Shown one piece after another: positions 1 through 7,025 of a stretch of 37,209 bases of DNA. Position numbers and translations under genes: made by a program. How positions within the stretch are numbered: the stretch's first letter is position 1; each line of letters starts with the position of its first letter. The stretch is from NCBI RefSeq assembly GCF_022614595.1, contig NZ_JAJFAU010000026.1, positions 4,980 through 42,188 on the forward strand, written 5' to 3'. The stretch comes from Streptomyces sp. CNQ085 (GTDB taxonomy: Bacteria; Actinomycetota; Actinomycetes; Streptomycetales; Streptomycetaceae). The notes under the pieces are model-generated. The model saw only the letters and a list, made by a program, of their open reading frames with translations, was not told the DNA's origin and ran no database searches.

Positions 1-37
<37 letters not shown>

Positions 38-152
38 CCCCCGTCCCGTTCTCCGGCGCGGCGCGCGGCGGGGCGGGGCGGAACCAGACTGCCCGTGCGT
101 ACGTTCTCCGAAGTGAGCGGCGATCGCACCGCCGCCCGAGGAGGCGTGGAAG

Positions 153-338
153 ATGACCAACCGTGGAAAGATCGCAGTCGGCGGCGTGGTGGTGGGGTTG
201 CTGCTGTGGGCGGTGACCGGCAGCTTCCTGCTGGCACTGGCGGTCGTGGTCGGCGTGCCGGCGATCGCCTACCTGGCGCTCGACCCCTCGCAGCGGCGCA
301 GGGTGCGACGGGCGGGCCGCAAGGAGCTCGGACGCTGA
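153..338 (+). CDS. Small hydrophobic membrane protein
   Basis: A 61-residue protein. After a short polar start (MTNRGK) it has two closely spaced hydrophobic stretches, roughly residues 7-24 and 25-43, and then a strongly basic tail (QRRRVRRAGRKELGR). This is the shape of a tiny one- or two-span inner-membrane protein with a cytoplasmic positive C-terminus. A GAGGAGG-like ribosome site lies about 8 bases before the ATG. Small proteins of this form are common and mostly uncharacterised in Streptomyces; I do not recognise a named family and assign no function. The next gene on the left is outside the window. Confidence 0.7.
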   Translation: MTNRGKIAVGGVVVGLLLWAVTGSFLLALAVVVGVPAIAYLALDPSQRRRVRRAGRKELGR

Positions 339-339
339 C

Positions 340-651
340 CCCGCACACGCCGGGCGGCCCGCGCGGGACGGCCCGGATCCATGCCGTCGTGTCCGGTCGT
401 ACCGCCAGCTCGTCCAGAGCCCCGAGCGACTCCGGCAGCTCCGGTCCGCGGCTCACCGGAAGCACCTCGCCGGGCTCGTCGTCCAGCAGGACGAACGCGA
501 TGTCGTCGGTCCGCGCCACCAGGCTCCAGCCGGGCCCGTCCGCACGCAGGGTCCGGGCCTCCCCGGTGGCGAAGGCGGACCGGATCCGGCCGGGCGGCGG
601 GCAGTGCGTGTAGCCGCGGGCCTCGGCCTCCTCTCCGGAACCTCCGGACAT
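340..651 (-). CDS. Hypothetical protein, 3' end unresolved
   Basis: From an ATG at 651 the reverse strand reads a convincing protein for about 95-100 codons: MSGGSGEEAEARGYTHC, then GWSLVARTDDIAFVLLDDEP, then SRGPELPESLGALDEL, with strong GC3 bias. No stop is found: the frame stays open to position 1, running antisense through the small membrane-protein gene. The quality of the reading drops at about 345. Either a frameshift near 340-360 has hidden the natural stop, or the gene is a broken remnant. The end given here marks where protein-like sequence ends, not a stop codon. The family is not recognised. The same-strand methyltransferase ends about 100 bases upstream. Confidence 0.35.
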
Positions 652-684
652 CGTCCGCGCACCCCGGCCACGGGAGGGCGCGGC

Positions 685-719
685 GTCGAGGGACCGAGGA
701 CACACCTGGGGTCCTCGAC
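685..719 (-). promoter_or_regulatory. Alternative hairpins between methyltransferase and next ORF
   Basis: On the reverse strand a 5' arm GTCGAGGAC (719-711) can pair with GTCCTCG (701-695, loop of 9) or with the more distal CCCTCGAC portion (692-685). The two stems are mutually exclusive. The location, just after the methyltransferase stop and before the start at 651, fits a terminator or attenuator. There is no poly-U tract, which is usual for actinomycete terminators. Confidence 0.4.
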
Positions 720-751
720 GCGGCCCGTGCCGCCGGGGAGCGGTGCGGCGC

Positions 752-1351
752 TCAGGTGCGTACGGCCAGCGCGAGATAGCGGTGGTCCTCGTCGGCGCAG
801 GAGGCCAGGCGCCAGCCCGCGGCCGCCAGCAGGGGGCGGAGGTTCGGCTCGGCCCGCGGGTCGTCGGGCCTGAGCCGGCGCCCGCGGCGGGCCGCGAGGG
901 CGGCGCGTCCGACCGAGTGGAACAGCGCGAGACGGCCGCCGGGCCGGACCACCCGGGCCAGCTCCCGCAGGCCGTCGGCCGGGTCGGGCAGATGGGACAC
1001 CAGGCCGGCCGCGAACACCGCGTCCAGCACTCCCTCGCGCAGCGGCAGCCGGGCGGCGTCGGCGACGGTCAGCAGTGCGCCGCGGTGCCGCCCGGCCAGA
1101 ACGGCGACCTCCAGCATCGCCGGGGTGAGATCGACGCCCAGCACCGTGCCCTGTCTGCCGACCGCCGCGCGCAGCGCGGGCAGCGCACGGCCGGTGCCGC
1201 AGCCGGCGTCCAGCACCGTGTCGCCGAGGAAGAGACCCAGCTCCGCCACGGCGGCGTCGTAGGCGGGCCCGTCGTCGGGGAAGCGGGCGTCCCAGCCGGC
1301 GGCCCGCTCGGTGAAGAATTCCAGCACACGCGTCCTGTCGTACTCCGTCAT
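752..1351 (-). CDS. Class I SAM-dependent methyltransferase
   Basis: A 199-residue cytoplasmic methyltransferase of the Methyltransf_11/25 type. Motif I is VLDAGCGTG at about residues 46-54, followed by the acidic-loop motif GVDLTPAML, then ADAARLPLREGVLDAVFAAG and the post-motif VVRPGGRLALF. The N-terminus (TRVLEFFTERAAGWDARF) matches the usual cap of UbiE-like enzymes. The substrate cannot be inferred. The ATG at 1351 was chosen because upstream sequence in the same frame is not protein-like; a further upstream extension would run through the gene on the other strand. It is divergent from the Roadblock gene at 1523, separated by about 170 bp that contains a 14-bp perfect palindrome at 1436-1449. 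Confidence 0.85.
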   Translation of the reverse strand: MTEYDRTRVLEFFTERAAGWDARFPDDGPAYDAAVAELGLFLGDTVLDAGCGTGRALPALRAAVGRQGTVLGVDLTPAMLEVAVLAGRHRGALLTVADAARLPLREGVLDAVFAAGLVSHLPDPADGLRELARVVRPGGRLALFHSVGRAALAARRGRRLRPDDPRAEPNLRPLLAAAGWRLASCADEDHRYLALAVRT

Positions 1352-1522
1352 ACTGTCTTCGTCGTCCACTGTTGGTGCCTTTCCCGGTGACTGATCGCGG
1401 TACCCCTGCTTCCGGTTTCCTTCTGGTTCCGGCCTGGCCGCCGGCGGCCGAGATCGGTGGTTGCCCCGGGGCCCGTCGTGGGTAAGGCTGGCACCGCGTG
1501 ACCATGAGAAGGGGGAACCGGT

Positions 1523-1915
1523 ATGGCACTGAGCAGTGAGCTGGACTGGCTGCTGGACGATCTGACACAGCGGATGCCCTCGGTGCGGCATGCGCTGGTG
1601 CTCTCGAACGACGGGCTGGTCACCGGAGCCGCCCAGAGTCTGGAAAGAAGCGAGGCGGAACACCTGGCCGCCGTCGCGTCCGGGCTGCACAGTCTGGCCA
1701 GGGGCACGGGAGAGCGTTTCCACGTGGGCCGGGCACGGCAGACGATGATCGAGTTCGACGAGGGGATGCTGTTCGTGACGGCCGCCGGGGACGGCAGCTG
1801 TCTGTGCGTGCTGGCCGAGGCGGATGCCGACATGGGGCAGATCGCCTACGAGACGACCCTGCTGGTGAACCGGGTCGGCGAGCATCTGGGCGTGGCCATG
1901 CGCAACGGACACTGA
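1523..1915 (+). CDS. Roadblock/LC7 domain protein
   Basis: A 130-residue protein made of a single Roadblock/LC7 domain: LDWLLDDLTQRMPSVRHALVLSNDGLV at the start, the central AARGxGERFHVGRARQ-like segment, and the closing beta strand and helix (GQIAYETTLLVNRVGEHL). In Streptomyces such proteins (CvnB) normally sit in conservons with a sensor kinase, a DUF742 protein and a small Ras-like GTPase, acting as GTPase-regulating modules. None of those partners is beside it here, so it is an orphan. A GGGGGAA ribosome site precedes the ATG. Confidence 0.85.
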   Translation: MALSSELDWLLDDLTQRMPSVRHALVLSNDGLVTGAAQSLERSEAEHLAAVASGLHSLARGTGERFHVGRARQTMIEFDEGMLFVTAAGDGSCLCVLAEADADMGQIAYETTLLVNRVGEHLGVAMRNGH

Positions 1916-2042
1916 TCGGCGGTGCGCGGCGGCCGCCGTGCGACGGACCGGAGGCCGACCGCCCCGCGAGGTGGCGCCGACCGTTACCGGACATAGCCCC
2001 ACCGGGGCTTTCTCCAGGTTTTCCACAGGCACCCCGGCGCGG

Positions 2043-2084
2043 CTCGACAACGGACTACCTTCATCGCACACGGTAGTCGTCGAG
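2043..2084. promoter_or_regulatory. Long interrupted dyad upstream of the DUF6397 gene
   Basis: The arms CTCGAC (2043-2048) and GACTACC (2053-2059) pair with GGTAGTC (2072-2078) and GTCGAG (2079-2084): 13 paired bases, one 4-base bulge (AACG) and a 12-base loop. It ends 17 bases before the start codon, so it could be an operator over the promoter or an mRNA hairpin that affects translation. Confidence 0.5.
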
Positions 2085-2101
2085 ATGCACGGGGGATCAT
2101 C

Positions 2102-3007
2102 ATGCCGGTCGGGCTGGTACGGGCGGAGAAGGTCGCGGAGAAGGCCGGGGCACGGGAGACGGGCGCGGCGGAGGCCGTGCCGATGGACGAGGCGCACCGG
2201 GCGCTGGGTATCAGGCCGAGGGAGCTGGAACTGGCCGTGGAGCTGGGCGCGCTGGCGACGGTCACGCCGAGGCGGGAGAGCCATCACCGCCGGGTACCGG
2301 TGGCCGAGCTGACCCGGGTGTGTGCGGAGAAGGGGTTTCCGGCCACTTTGCGTGAGCGGTTGCGTCTGGTCGGCGTGCGGGAGGGCGCCGGGCTGCTGGG
2401 TGTCACCCCGGTGCGTTTCGCGCGGCTGGCCCGGGCGGGCTGCTTCGGCCCGGTGCGTTTCTCCCTCAACCGGTACCGGGCAGTGGTCTGGCTCTATCTC
2501 GCCGGTGAGCTGCGGGAGGTCGCCGAACACCAGCCGGCGCTGCTCCGCGGCGCACTGCCCGAGGGGCTGAGGCGCATCCTGGCCGAGGGTGAGGACTGGC
2601 GTCCGCGCCACTGGCGCAACCGGCGCATCGCCCGGGCGGCCGCCCGGACGGACGATCCGTGGGCGGTCGCCGCCGCCCACGCCGCGGTACTGACCTCAGA
2701 GGTGCTGGAGGAGGCGGTATCGGATCCGGCCGAGCGGGCCCGACTGGAGGAACTGCGGCCGGAGCTGACCACCGCCCGGCCGGAGTCCTTCGCTGCCAGG
2801 AGGGTCGTGCGGGAACTGCTTACCGCCGACGGAGAGGAGGAGATCCTCTGGCACCGGCTGGGCCTGGCGTCGGCACTGAGCACGGCGCGGTCGGCCCGCC
2901 CCCTGAGCCGGCCTGAGGGGGAGCCCCGGCCGTCGCCCCCGCCGGCCGGGGGCCCGTCCTCACACGAGCCCGGGGCCGCGGCCGTCAGAGCTGCCCCACG
3001 TCGATGA
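2102..3007 (+). CDS. DUF6397 family protein, HTH-like
   Basis: A 301-residue soluble protein. Residues about 28-65 (MDEAHRALGIRPRELELAVE...) and about 85-125 (LVGVREGAGLLGVTPVRFARLARAG) look like two successive helix-turn-helix/excisionase-like segments. A helical region with RNRRIARA follows and the last 50 residues are a low-complexity Pro/Ala/Gly tail. The pattern matches the actinobacterial DUF6397 family as I know it; a DNA-binding role is inference from the helices only. A GGGGGATCATC leader gives the ribosome site for the ATG. The 3' end overlaps the opposite-strand helicase gene by 23 bp, so the low-complexity tail is partly constrained by the helicase stop region. Confidence 0.7.
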   Translation: MPVGLVRAEKVAEKAGARETGAAEAVPMDEAHRALGIRPRELELAVELGALATVTPRRESHHRRVPVAELTRVCAEKGFPATLRERLRLVGVREGAGLLGVTPVRFARLARAGCFGPVRFSLNRYRAVVWLYLAGELREVAEHQPALLRGALPEGLRRILAEGEDWRPRHWRNRRIARAAARTDDPWAVAAAHAAVLTSEVLEEAVSDPAERARLEELRPELTTARPESFAARRVVRELLTADGEEEILWHRLGLASALSTARSARPLSRPEGEPRPSPPPAGGPSSHEPGAAAVRAAPRR

Positions 3008-5507
3008 CCTTGATCACCGCGCGACCCTCCCCGTCGGAGGCAGTGAGGTCGACCTCGGCGGTGATCCCCCAGTCGTGGTCGCCGCCGGGGTCGGCGAACG
3101 TCTGCCGCACCCGCCACAGACCGTCCTCGGGACGCTCCTCGATCCGCAGCAGCTTCGGACCGCGGGCGTCCGGGCCGGTGCCCAGGTCGTCGTACTCCTC
3201 CCAGTACGCGTCCATGGCTTCGGCCCAGGCGTCGGCGTCCCAGCCGGCCCCGGCGTCCAGCTCGCCCAGCTCCTCGACCTTGTCCAGGGCCGCCAGCTCC
3301 ACCCGCCGGAACATCGCGTTGCGTACCAGCACGCGAAAGGCGCGGGCGTTGGCGGTGACGGGCTTGACCTGGTCGGCGCGGTCCTGCGCCTCCTCGGCCG
3401 TCTCGTCCCCGGGATGGGCCAGCTGCTCCCACTCGTCCAGCAGACTGGAGTCGACCTGGCGCACCATTTCGCCCAGCCACTCGACGATGTCCTGGAAGTC
3501 CTCGGACTTCCGGTCGTCCGGCACGGTGTGCTCCAGCGCCTTGTAGGCACTGGCCAGGTAGCGCAGCACGATGCCCTCGGTACGGGCCAGCTCGTAGTGG
3601 GAGACGAACTCCCCGAAGGTCATGGCCCGCTCGTACATGTCACGGATCACGGATTTGGGGGACAGAGGATGGTCGCCGACCCACGGGTGGCTCTTGCGGT
3701 AGACGCCGTAGGCGTGGAGGAGCAGCTCCTCCAGCGGCTTGGGATAGCCGATGTCCGCCAGCCGCTCCATCCGTTCCTCGTACTCGACGCCGTCCGCCTT
3801 CATCTGCGCGACGGCCTCGCCCCTGGCCTTGTTCTGCTGGGCGGCCAGGATCTGACGAGGGTCGTCCAGCGTGGACTCCACCACGGAGACCATGTCCAGC
3901 GCGTACGAGGGGGACTCGGGGTCCAGCAGCTCGAACGCGGCGAGCGCGAAGGTGGACAGCGGCTGGCTGAGTGCGAAGTCCTGCTGGAGGTCCACGGTCA
4001 GCCGGATGCGGCGCCCCTCGGCGTCGGGCGCTTCCAGCCGCTCCACGACCCCGCCGTCCAGCAGGGAGCGGTAGATGGCGATCGCCCGCCGGATGTGGCG
4101 CAGCTGGCTGCGCCGGTCCTCGTGGTTGTCCTCCAGCAGCTTGCGCATCGCGGCGAAGGCGTCACCGGGCCGGGCGATAACGGACAGCAGCATCGCGTGG
4201 GTCACCCTGAAGCGGGAGCTGAGCGGTTCCGGATCGGAGGCGATCAGCTTCTCGAAGGTCTGTTCGCTCCAGTTGACGAAGCCCTCCGGGGTCTTCTTCC
4301 GCACCACCTTGCGGCGCTTCTTCGGGTCGTCGCCCGCCTTGGCGAGGGCCTTCTCGTTCTCGATGACGTGCTCGGGGGCCTGTGCCACGACCAGACCCGC
4401 CGTGTCGAAGCCGGCCCGGCCTGCGCGACCCGCGATCTGGTGGAACTCCCGTGCCCGCAGCACCCTCACCCGGTTGCCGTCGTACTTGGTCAGCGCGGTG
4501 AACAGCACCGTGCGGATAGGCACGTTGACGCCCACGCCGAGGGTGTCGGTACCGCAGATCACCTTCAGCAGGCCCGCCTGGGCCAGCCGCTCCACCAGCC
4601 GTCGGTACTTCGGCAGCATCCCGGCGTGGTGCACCCCGATGCCGTGCCGGACATAGCGCGAGAGGTTCCGGCCGAACTTGGTGGTGAAACGGAAGTTGCC
4701 GATCAGCTTGGCGATCTCGTCCTTCTCGGCGCGCGAGCACATGTTGATGCTCATCAGCGCCTGGGCGCGTTCCACCGCCTGGGCCTGGGTGAAGTGCACG
4801 ATGTAGACCGGCGCCTGGTGGGTCCCGAGCAGTTCGGTCAGCGTCTCGGTCAGACCGGTGGTGCGGTACTCGTAGCTCAGCGGCACCGGCCGGGTGGCGG
4901 AGCGCACCACCGCGGTCGGACGCCCGGTACGCCGCGTCAGGTCCCCCTCGAACCTGCTCACATCGCCGAGTGTCGCCGACATCAGGACGAACTGCGCCTG
5001 GGGCAGCTCCAGCAGCGGGATCTGCCAGGCCCAGCCGCGGTCCGGTTCGGCGTAGAAGTGGAACTCGTCCATCACGACCTGGCCGATGTCGGCGTCCGCA
5101 CCGTCGCGCAGTGCGATGGAGGCGAGGACCTCGGCGGTGCAGCAGATGACGGGCGCGTCGGCGTTGACCGAGGCGTCGCCGGTGAGCATGCCGACGTTCT
5201 CGGTGCCGAAGATCTTGCACAGGTCGAAGAACTTCTCCGATACCAGAGCCTTGATGGGGGCGGTGTAGAAGGTGACCTTGTCCTGGGCGAGCGCGGTGAA
5301 GTGCGCTCCGGCCGCGACCAGGCTCTTGCCGGACCCGGTCGGTGTGGAGAGGACGACGTTCGCCCCGGAGACCACTTCGATCAGCGCCTCCTCCTGGGCG
5401 GGGTAGAGCGTGATGCCCCGCCCCTCGGCCCAGCCGGAGAAGGCTTCGTAGAGAGTGTCGGGATCTGCGGTGCTCGGCATCTGATCGATAAGGGTCACGC
5501 CCTCCAT
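2985..5507 (-). CDS. DEAD/DEAH-box RNA helicase with DUF3516-type C-terminus
   Basis: An 840-residue superfamily 2 helicase. Motif I is TPTGSGKS (residues 55-62), motif Ia TAPIKALV (82-89), motif II DEFH (147-150) and motif III SAT (177-179). The second RecA domain carries VHHAGMLPKYRRLVE and motif VI QIAGRAGR (357-364), which places it near the Ski2/HelY-like group. The C-terminal half is long and matches the DUF3516 extension of actinobacterial RNA helicases; its last residues are EGRAVIKVIDVGQL. It is much shorter than HelY proper. The first ATG (5507) was used; ATG at 5480 (MPSTADPD) is a reasonable alternative because the upstream GGAGG is 16 bases away. Role: ATP-dependent RNA unwinding, probably in RNA turnover (family knowledge). 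Confidence 0.9.
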   Translation of the reverse strand: MEGVTLIDQMPSTADPDTLYEAFSGWAEGRGITLYPAQEEALIEVVSGANVVLSTPTGSGKSLVAAGAHFTALAQDKVTFYTAPIKALVSEKFFDLCKIFGTENVGMLTGDASVNADAPVICCTAEVLASIALRDGADADIGQVVMDEFHFYAEPDRGWAWQIPLLELPQAQFVLMSATLGDVSRFEGDLTRRTGRPTAVVRSATRPVPLSYEYRTTGLTETLTELLGTHQAPVYIVHFTQAQAVERAQALMSINMCSRAEKDEIAKLIGNFRFTTKFGRNLSRYVRHGIGVHHAGMLPKYRRLVERLAQAGLLKVICGTDTLGVGVNVPIRTVLFTALTKYDGNRVRVLRAREFHQIAGRAGRAGFDTAGLVVAQAPEHVIENEKALAKAGDDPKKRRKVVRKKTPEGFVNWSEQTFEKLIASDPEPLSSRFRVTHAMLLSVIARPGDAFAAMRKLLEDNHEDRRSQLRHIRRAIAIYRSLLDGGVVERLEAPDAEGRRIRLTVDLQQDFALSQPLSTFALAAFELLDPESPSYALDMVSVVESTLDDPRQILAAQQNKARGEAVAQMKADGVEYEERMERLADIGYPKPLEELLLHAYGVYRKSHPWVGDHPLSPKSVIRDMYERAMTFGEFVSHYELARTEGIVLRYLASAYKALEHTVPDDRKSEDFQDIVEWLGEMVRQVDSSLLDEWEQLAHPGDETAEEAQDRADQVKPVTANARAFRVLVRNAMFRRVELAALDKVEELGELDAGAGWDADAWAEAMDAYWEEYDDLGTGPDARGPKLLRIEERPEDGLWRVRQTFADPGGDHDWGITAEVDLTASDGEGRAVIKVIDVGQL

Positions 5508-5575
5508 ACTGCCTGCCGGGGTGCCTCCGGTGGGAACCGGCCGCCCGCACGAAGATCATCGGCACTACGCTGTGC

Positions 5576-5679
5576 CACCGGCACACCGGCACACCGGCAC
5601 ACCGGCACACCGGCACACCGGCACACCGGCACACCGGCACACCGGCACACCGGCACACCGGCACACCGGCACACCGGCA
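5576..5679. repeat. Octanucleotide tandem array, 13 perfect copies
   Basis: The unit CACCGGCA is repeated 13 times without a single mismatch (104 bp). The array lies between two divergent genes, 68 bp from the helicase start and 34 bp from the YdjM-like start. Eight is not a multiple of three, yet no frame contains a stop within the array. There are no spacers, so it is not CRISPR. A TACGCT hexamer at 5566-5571 could be a forward -10 element; if so, transcription would begin at about the first repeat. Confidence 0.95.
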
Positions 5680-5713
5680 CGAGGGCACAGCGAGCGATGG
5701 GGTGGGGACGCAC

Positions 5714-6508
5714 ATGATGGGACCGGCGCATTCACTGTCGGGGGCGGCGGCGTGGCTGGGAGTGGGAGCGGCGGCGGACGCACTGGACCGGCCGATGCCA
5801 TGGCCGGTCCTGGTCGTCGGTGCCCTGATCTGCGCGGGCGCGGCCCTCGCGCCCGATCTGGACCACAAGTCGGCGACGATTTCCCGTGCCTTCGGTCCGT
5901 TCTCCAGATGGCTGTGCACGGTGATCGAGAAACTCTCGTGCGCGGTCTACAAGGCCACCCGCAAGTCCGGCGACCCACGCCGCGCGGGAGGCCACCGCAC
6001 CCTCACCCACACCTGGCTGTGGGCGGTGGCGATGGGCGCGGGCTTCTCGGCCTTCGCGCTGTTCGGCGGGCGCTGGGCGGTGCTGGGCATCCTCTTCGTC
6101 CACATGGTGCTGGCCGTCGAGGGCCTGCTGTGGCGGGCGGCGCGGGTCTCCAGCGATGTCCTGGTGTGGCTGTTGGGAGCGACCAGCGCCTGGATCCTGG
6201 CGGACATCCTGAACAAGCCCGGAAACGGGGCGGACTGGCTGTTCACCGCACCCGGCCAGGAGTATCTGTGGCTGGGCCTGCCGATCGTGCTGGGCGCCCT
6301 GGTCCACGACCTCGGCGACGCCGTCACCGTCTCCGGCTGCCCGGTCCTGTGGCCGATACCCGTGGGGAGCAAGCGCTGGTATCCGCTGGGAACCCCCAAG
6401 CCCATGCGGTTCAAGGCGGGCAGCTGGGTCGAGTCGCAGGTCCTGATGCCCGGTTTCATGCTGGCCGGCGGGCTGAGCGGGCTGTGGGCTGTGGGTTTCC
6501 TCGGCTGA
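5714..6508 (+). CDS. YdjM-like membrane metal-dependent hydrolase
   Basis: A 264-residue polytopic membrane protein. It has the conserved polar motifs of the YdjM family (LexA-binding, inner-membrane-associated putative hydrolase): APDLDHKSATISR near residue 50, GGHRTLTHTW near 95, and a later HDLGDAVTVSGCPVLWPI near 200, with five or six hydrophobic segments between. The His/Asp motifs would form a metal site; the substrate is unknown. I chose ATG 5714 because GGTGGGGAC lies 5-8 bases before it. The GTG at 5702 (in frame) and ATG at 5717 are alternatives. The gene is read away from the octanucleotide array, which may form part of its leader. Confidence 0.8.
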   Translation: MMGPAHSLSGAAAWLGVGAAADALDRPMPWPVLVVGALICAGAALAPDLDHKSATISRAFGPFSRWLCTVIEKLSCAVYKATRKSGDPRRAGGHRTLTHTWLWAVAMGAGFSAFALFGGRWAVLGILFVHMVLAVEGLLWRAARVSSDVLVWLLGATSAWILADILNKPGNGADWLFTAPGQEYLWLGLPIVLGALVHDLGDAVTVSGCPVLWPIPVGSKRWYPLGTPKPMRFKAGSWVESQVLMPGFMLAGGLSGLWAVGFLG

Positions 6509-6548
6509 GCCCCCCTTCGGCCGTGCCCCCTCGGCCGTGCCGGATCCG

Positions 6549-6773
6549 TCAGCACGCCCCGCCCTGCTCCTCTCGGACCGTCACAGCGCGGCGTAGGCGC
6601 CGTCCGCTTCGGACCGCCGCTCGGTGAGCGGCCCAGCAGCGGCTGGTACACCACCAGGGCCGTGCTTCCAGCAGGCCGCCCAGCTGTGAACGCCACAGCC
6701 AGAGCATCAGGTGAAACCCGGACCGTACGCCGGGGTCGCCGGGATCGGGATATGGAAGATCGCGAAGGCGCAT
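6549..6773 (-). pseudogene. Relic of an ABC transporter N-terminus
   Basis: From an ATG at 6773 the reverse strand reads MRLRDLPYPDPGDPGVRSG followed by LMLWLWRSQLGGLLE. This is the characteristic cytoplasmic start and first membrane segment of a Streptomyces exporter with fused membrane and ATPase domains (pattern LPYxDPGxPxxRSG...LxWLxRxQLGGxL). The rest of the first membrane domain and the whole ATPase are missing: after about 40 residues the frame becomes Arg/Trp-rich nonsense and stops at 6549. It lies head-to-head with the intact ABC exporter at 7026. The surrounding 6509-7025 stretch holds no intact gene that I can support. Confidence 0.5.
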
Positions 6774-7025
6774 GGCGTCCCGGAAACGGTCTCGATGGCG
6801 GAAAAGCGGAACCGACCGTGCAAGCCCTCCGCCATCCCCGGTGGAAGGGCAAAGGGTTTTCCGTACGGAGGACGCGACGGCGCGCGGTCCGGCTCTGCGC
6901 CCGCCGGCACCCGGGCGGGTGGTGCGGAAGGGCGGCCGGAGGGAGGGCGACCGTAGGCTGGTGAGCCCGGGCCGGCCCGACCGCGGGTGGGTCCGCAGGT
7001 CCCCGCCGTCTGCCGAGGGAGCGCA

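Noticed and set aside
453..1568. A 371-residue reverse-strand ORF
   Set aside because: Arg/Pro/Ala-rich shadow of the methyltransferase region without any family motif.
752..2680. A 642-residue reverse-strand protein
   Set aside because: Only the last 199 residues read as a methyltransferase; the rest is antisense to the Roadblock and DUF6397 genes.
2985..5507. HelY
   Set aside because: Motifs are related but the C-terminal region matches the DUF3516 type and the protein is shorter than HelY.
5576..5679. CRISPR array
   Set aside because: Repeats are 8 bp, directly abutting, with no spacers and no cas genes nearby.
3075..5717. An 880-residue forward ORF antisense to the helicase
   Set aside because: Typical antisense shadow in high-GC DNA; the helicase frame has all conserved motifs.
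5521..6627. Long ORFs with His/Thr/Pro repeat peptides through the octanucleotide array
   Set aside because: The 8-bp unit keeps all frames open; the downstream part is an out-of-frame reading of the YdjM-like gene.
6711..6956. An 81-residue forward ORF (MKPGPYAGVAGIGIW...)
   Set aside because: It is antisense to the ABC-transporter relic and shows no family features.
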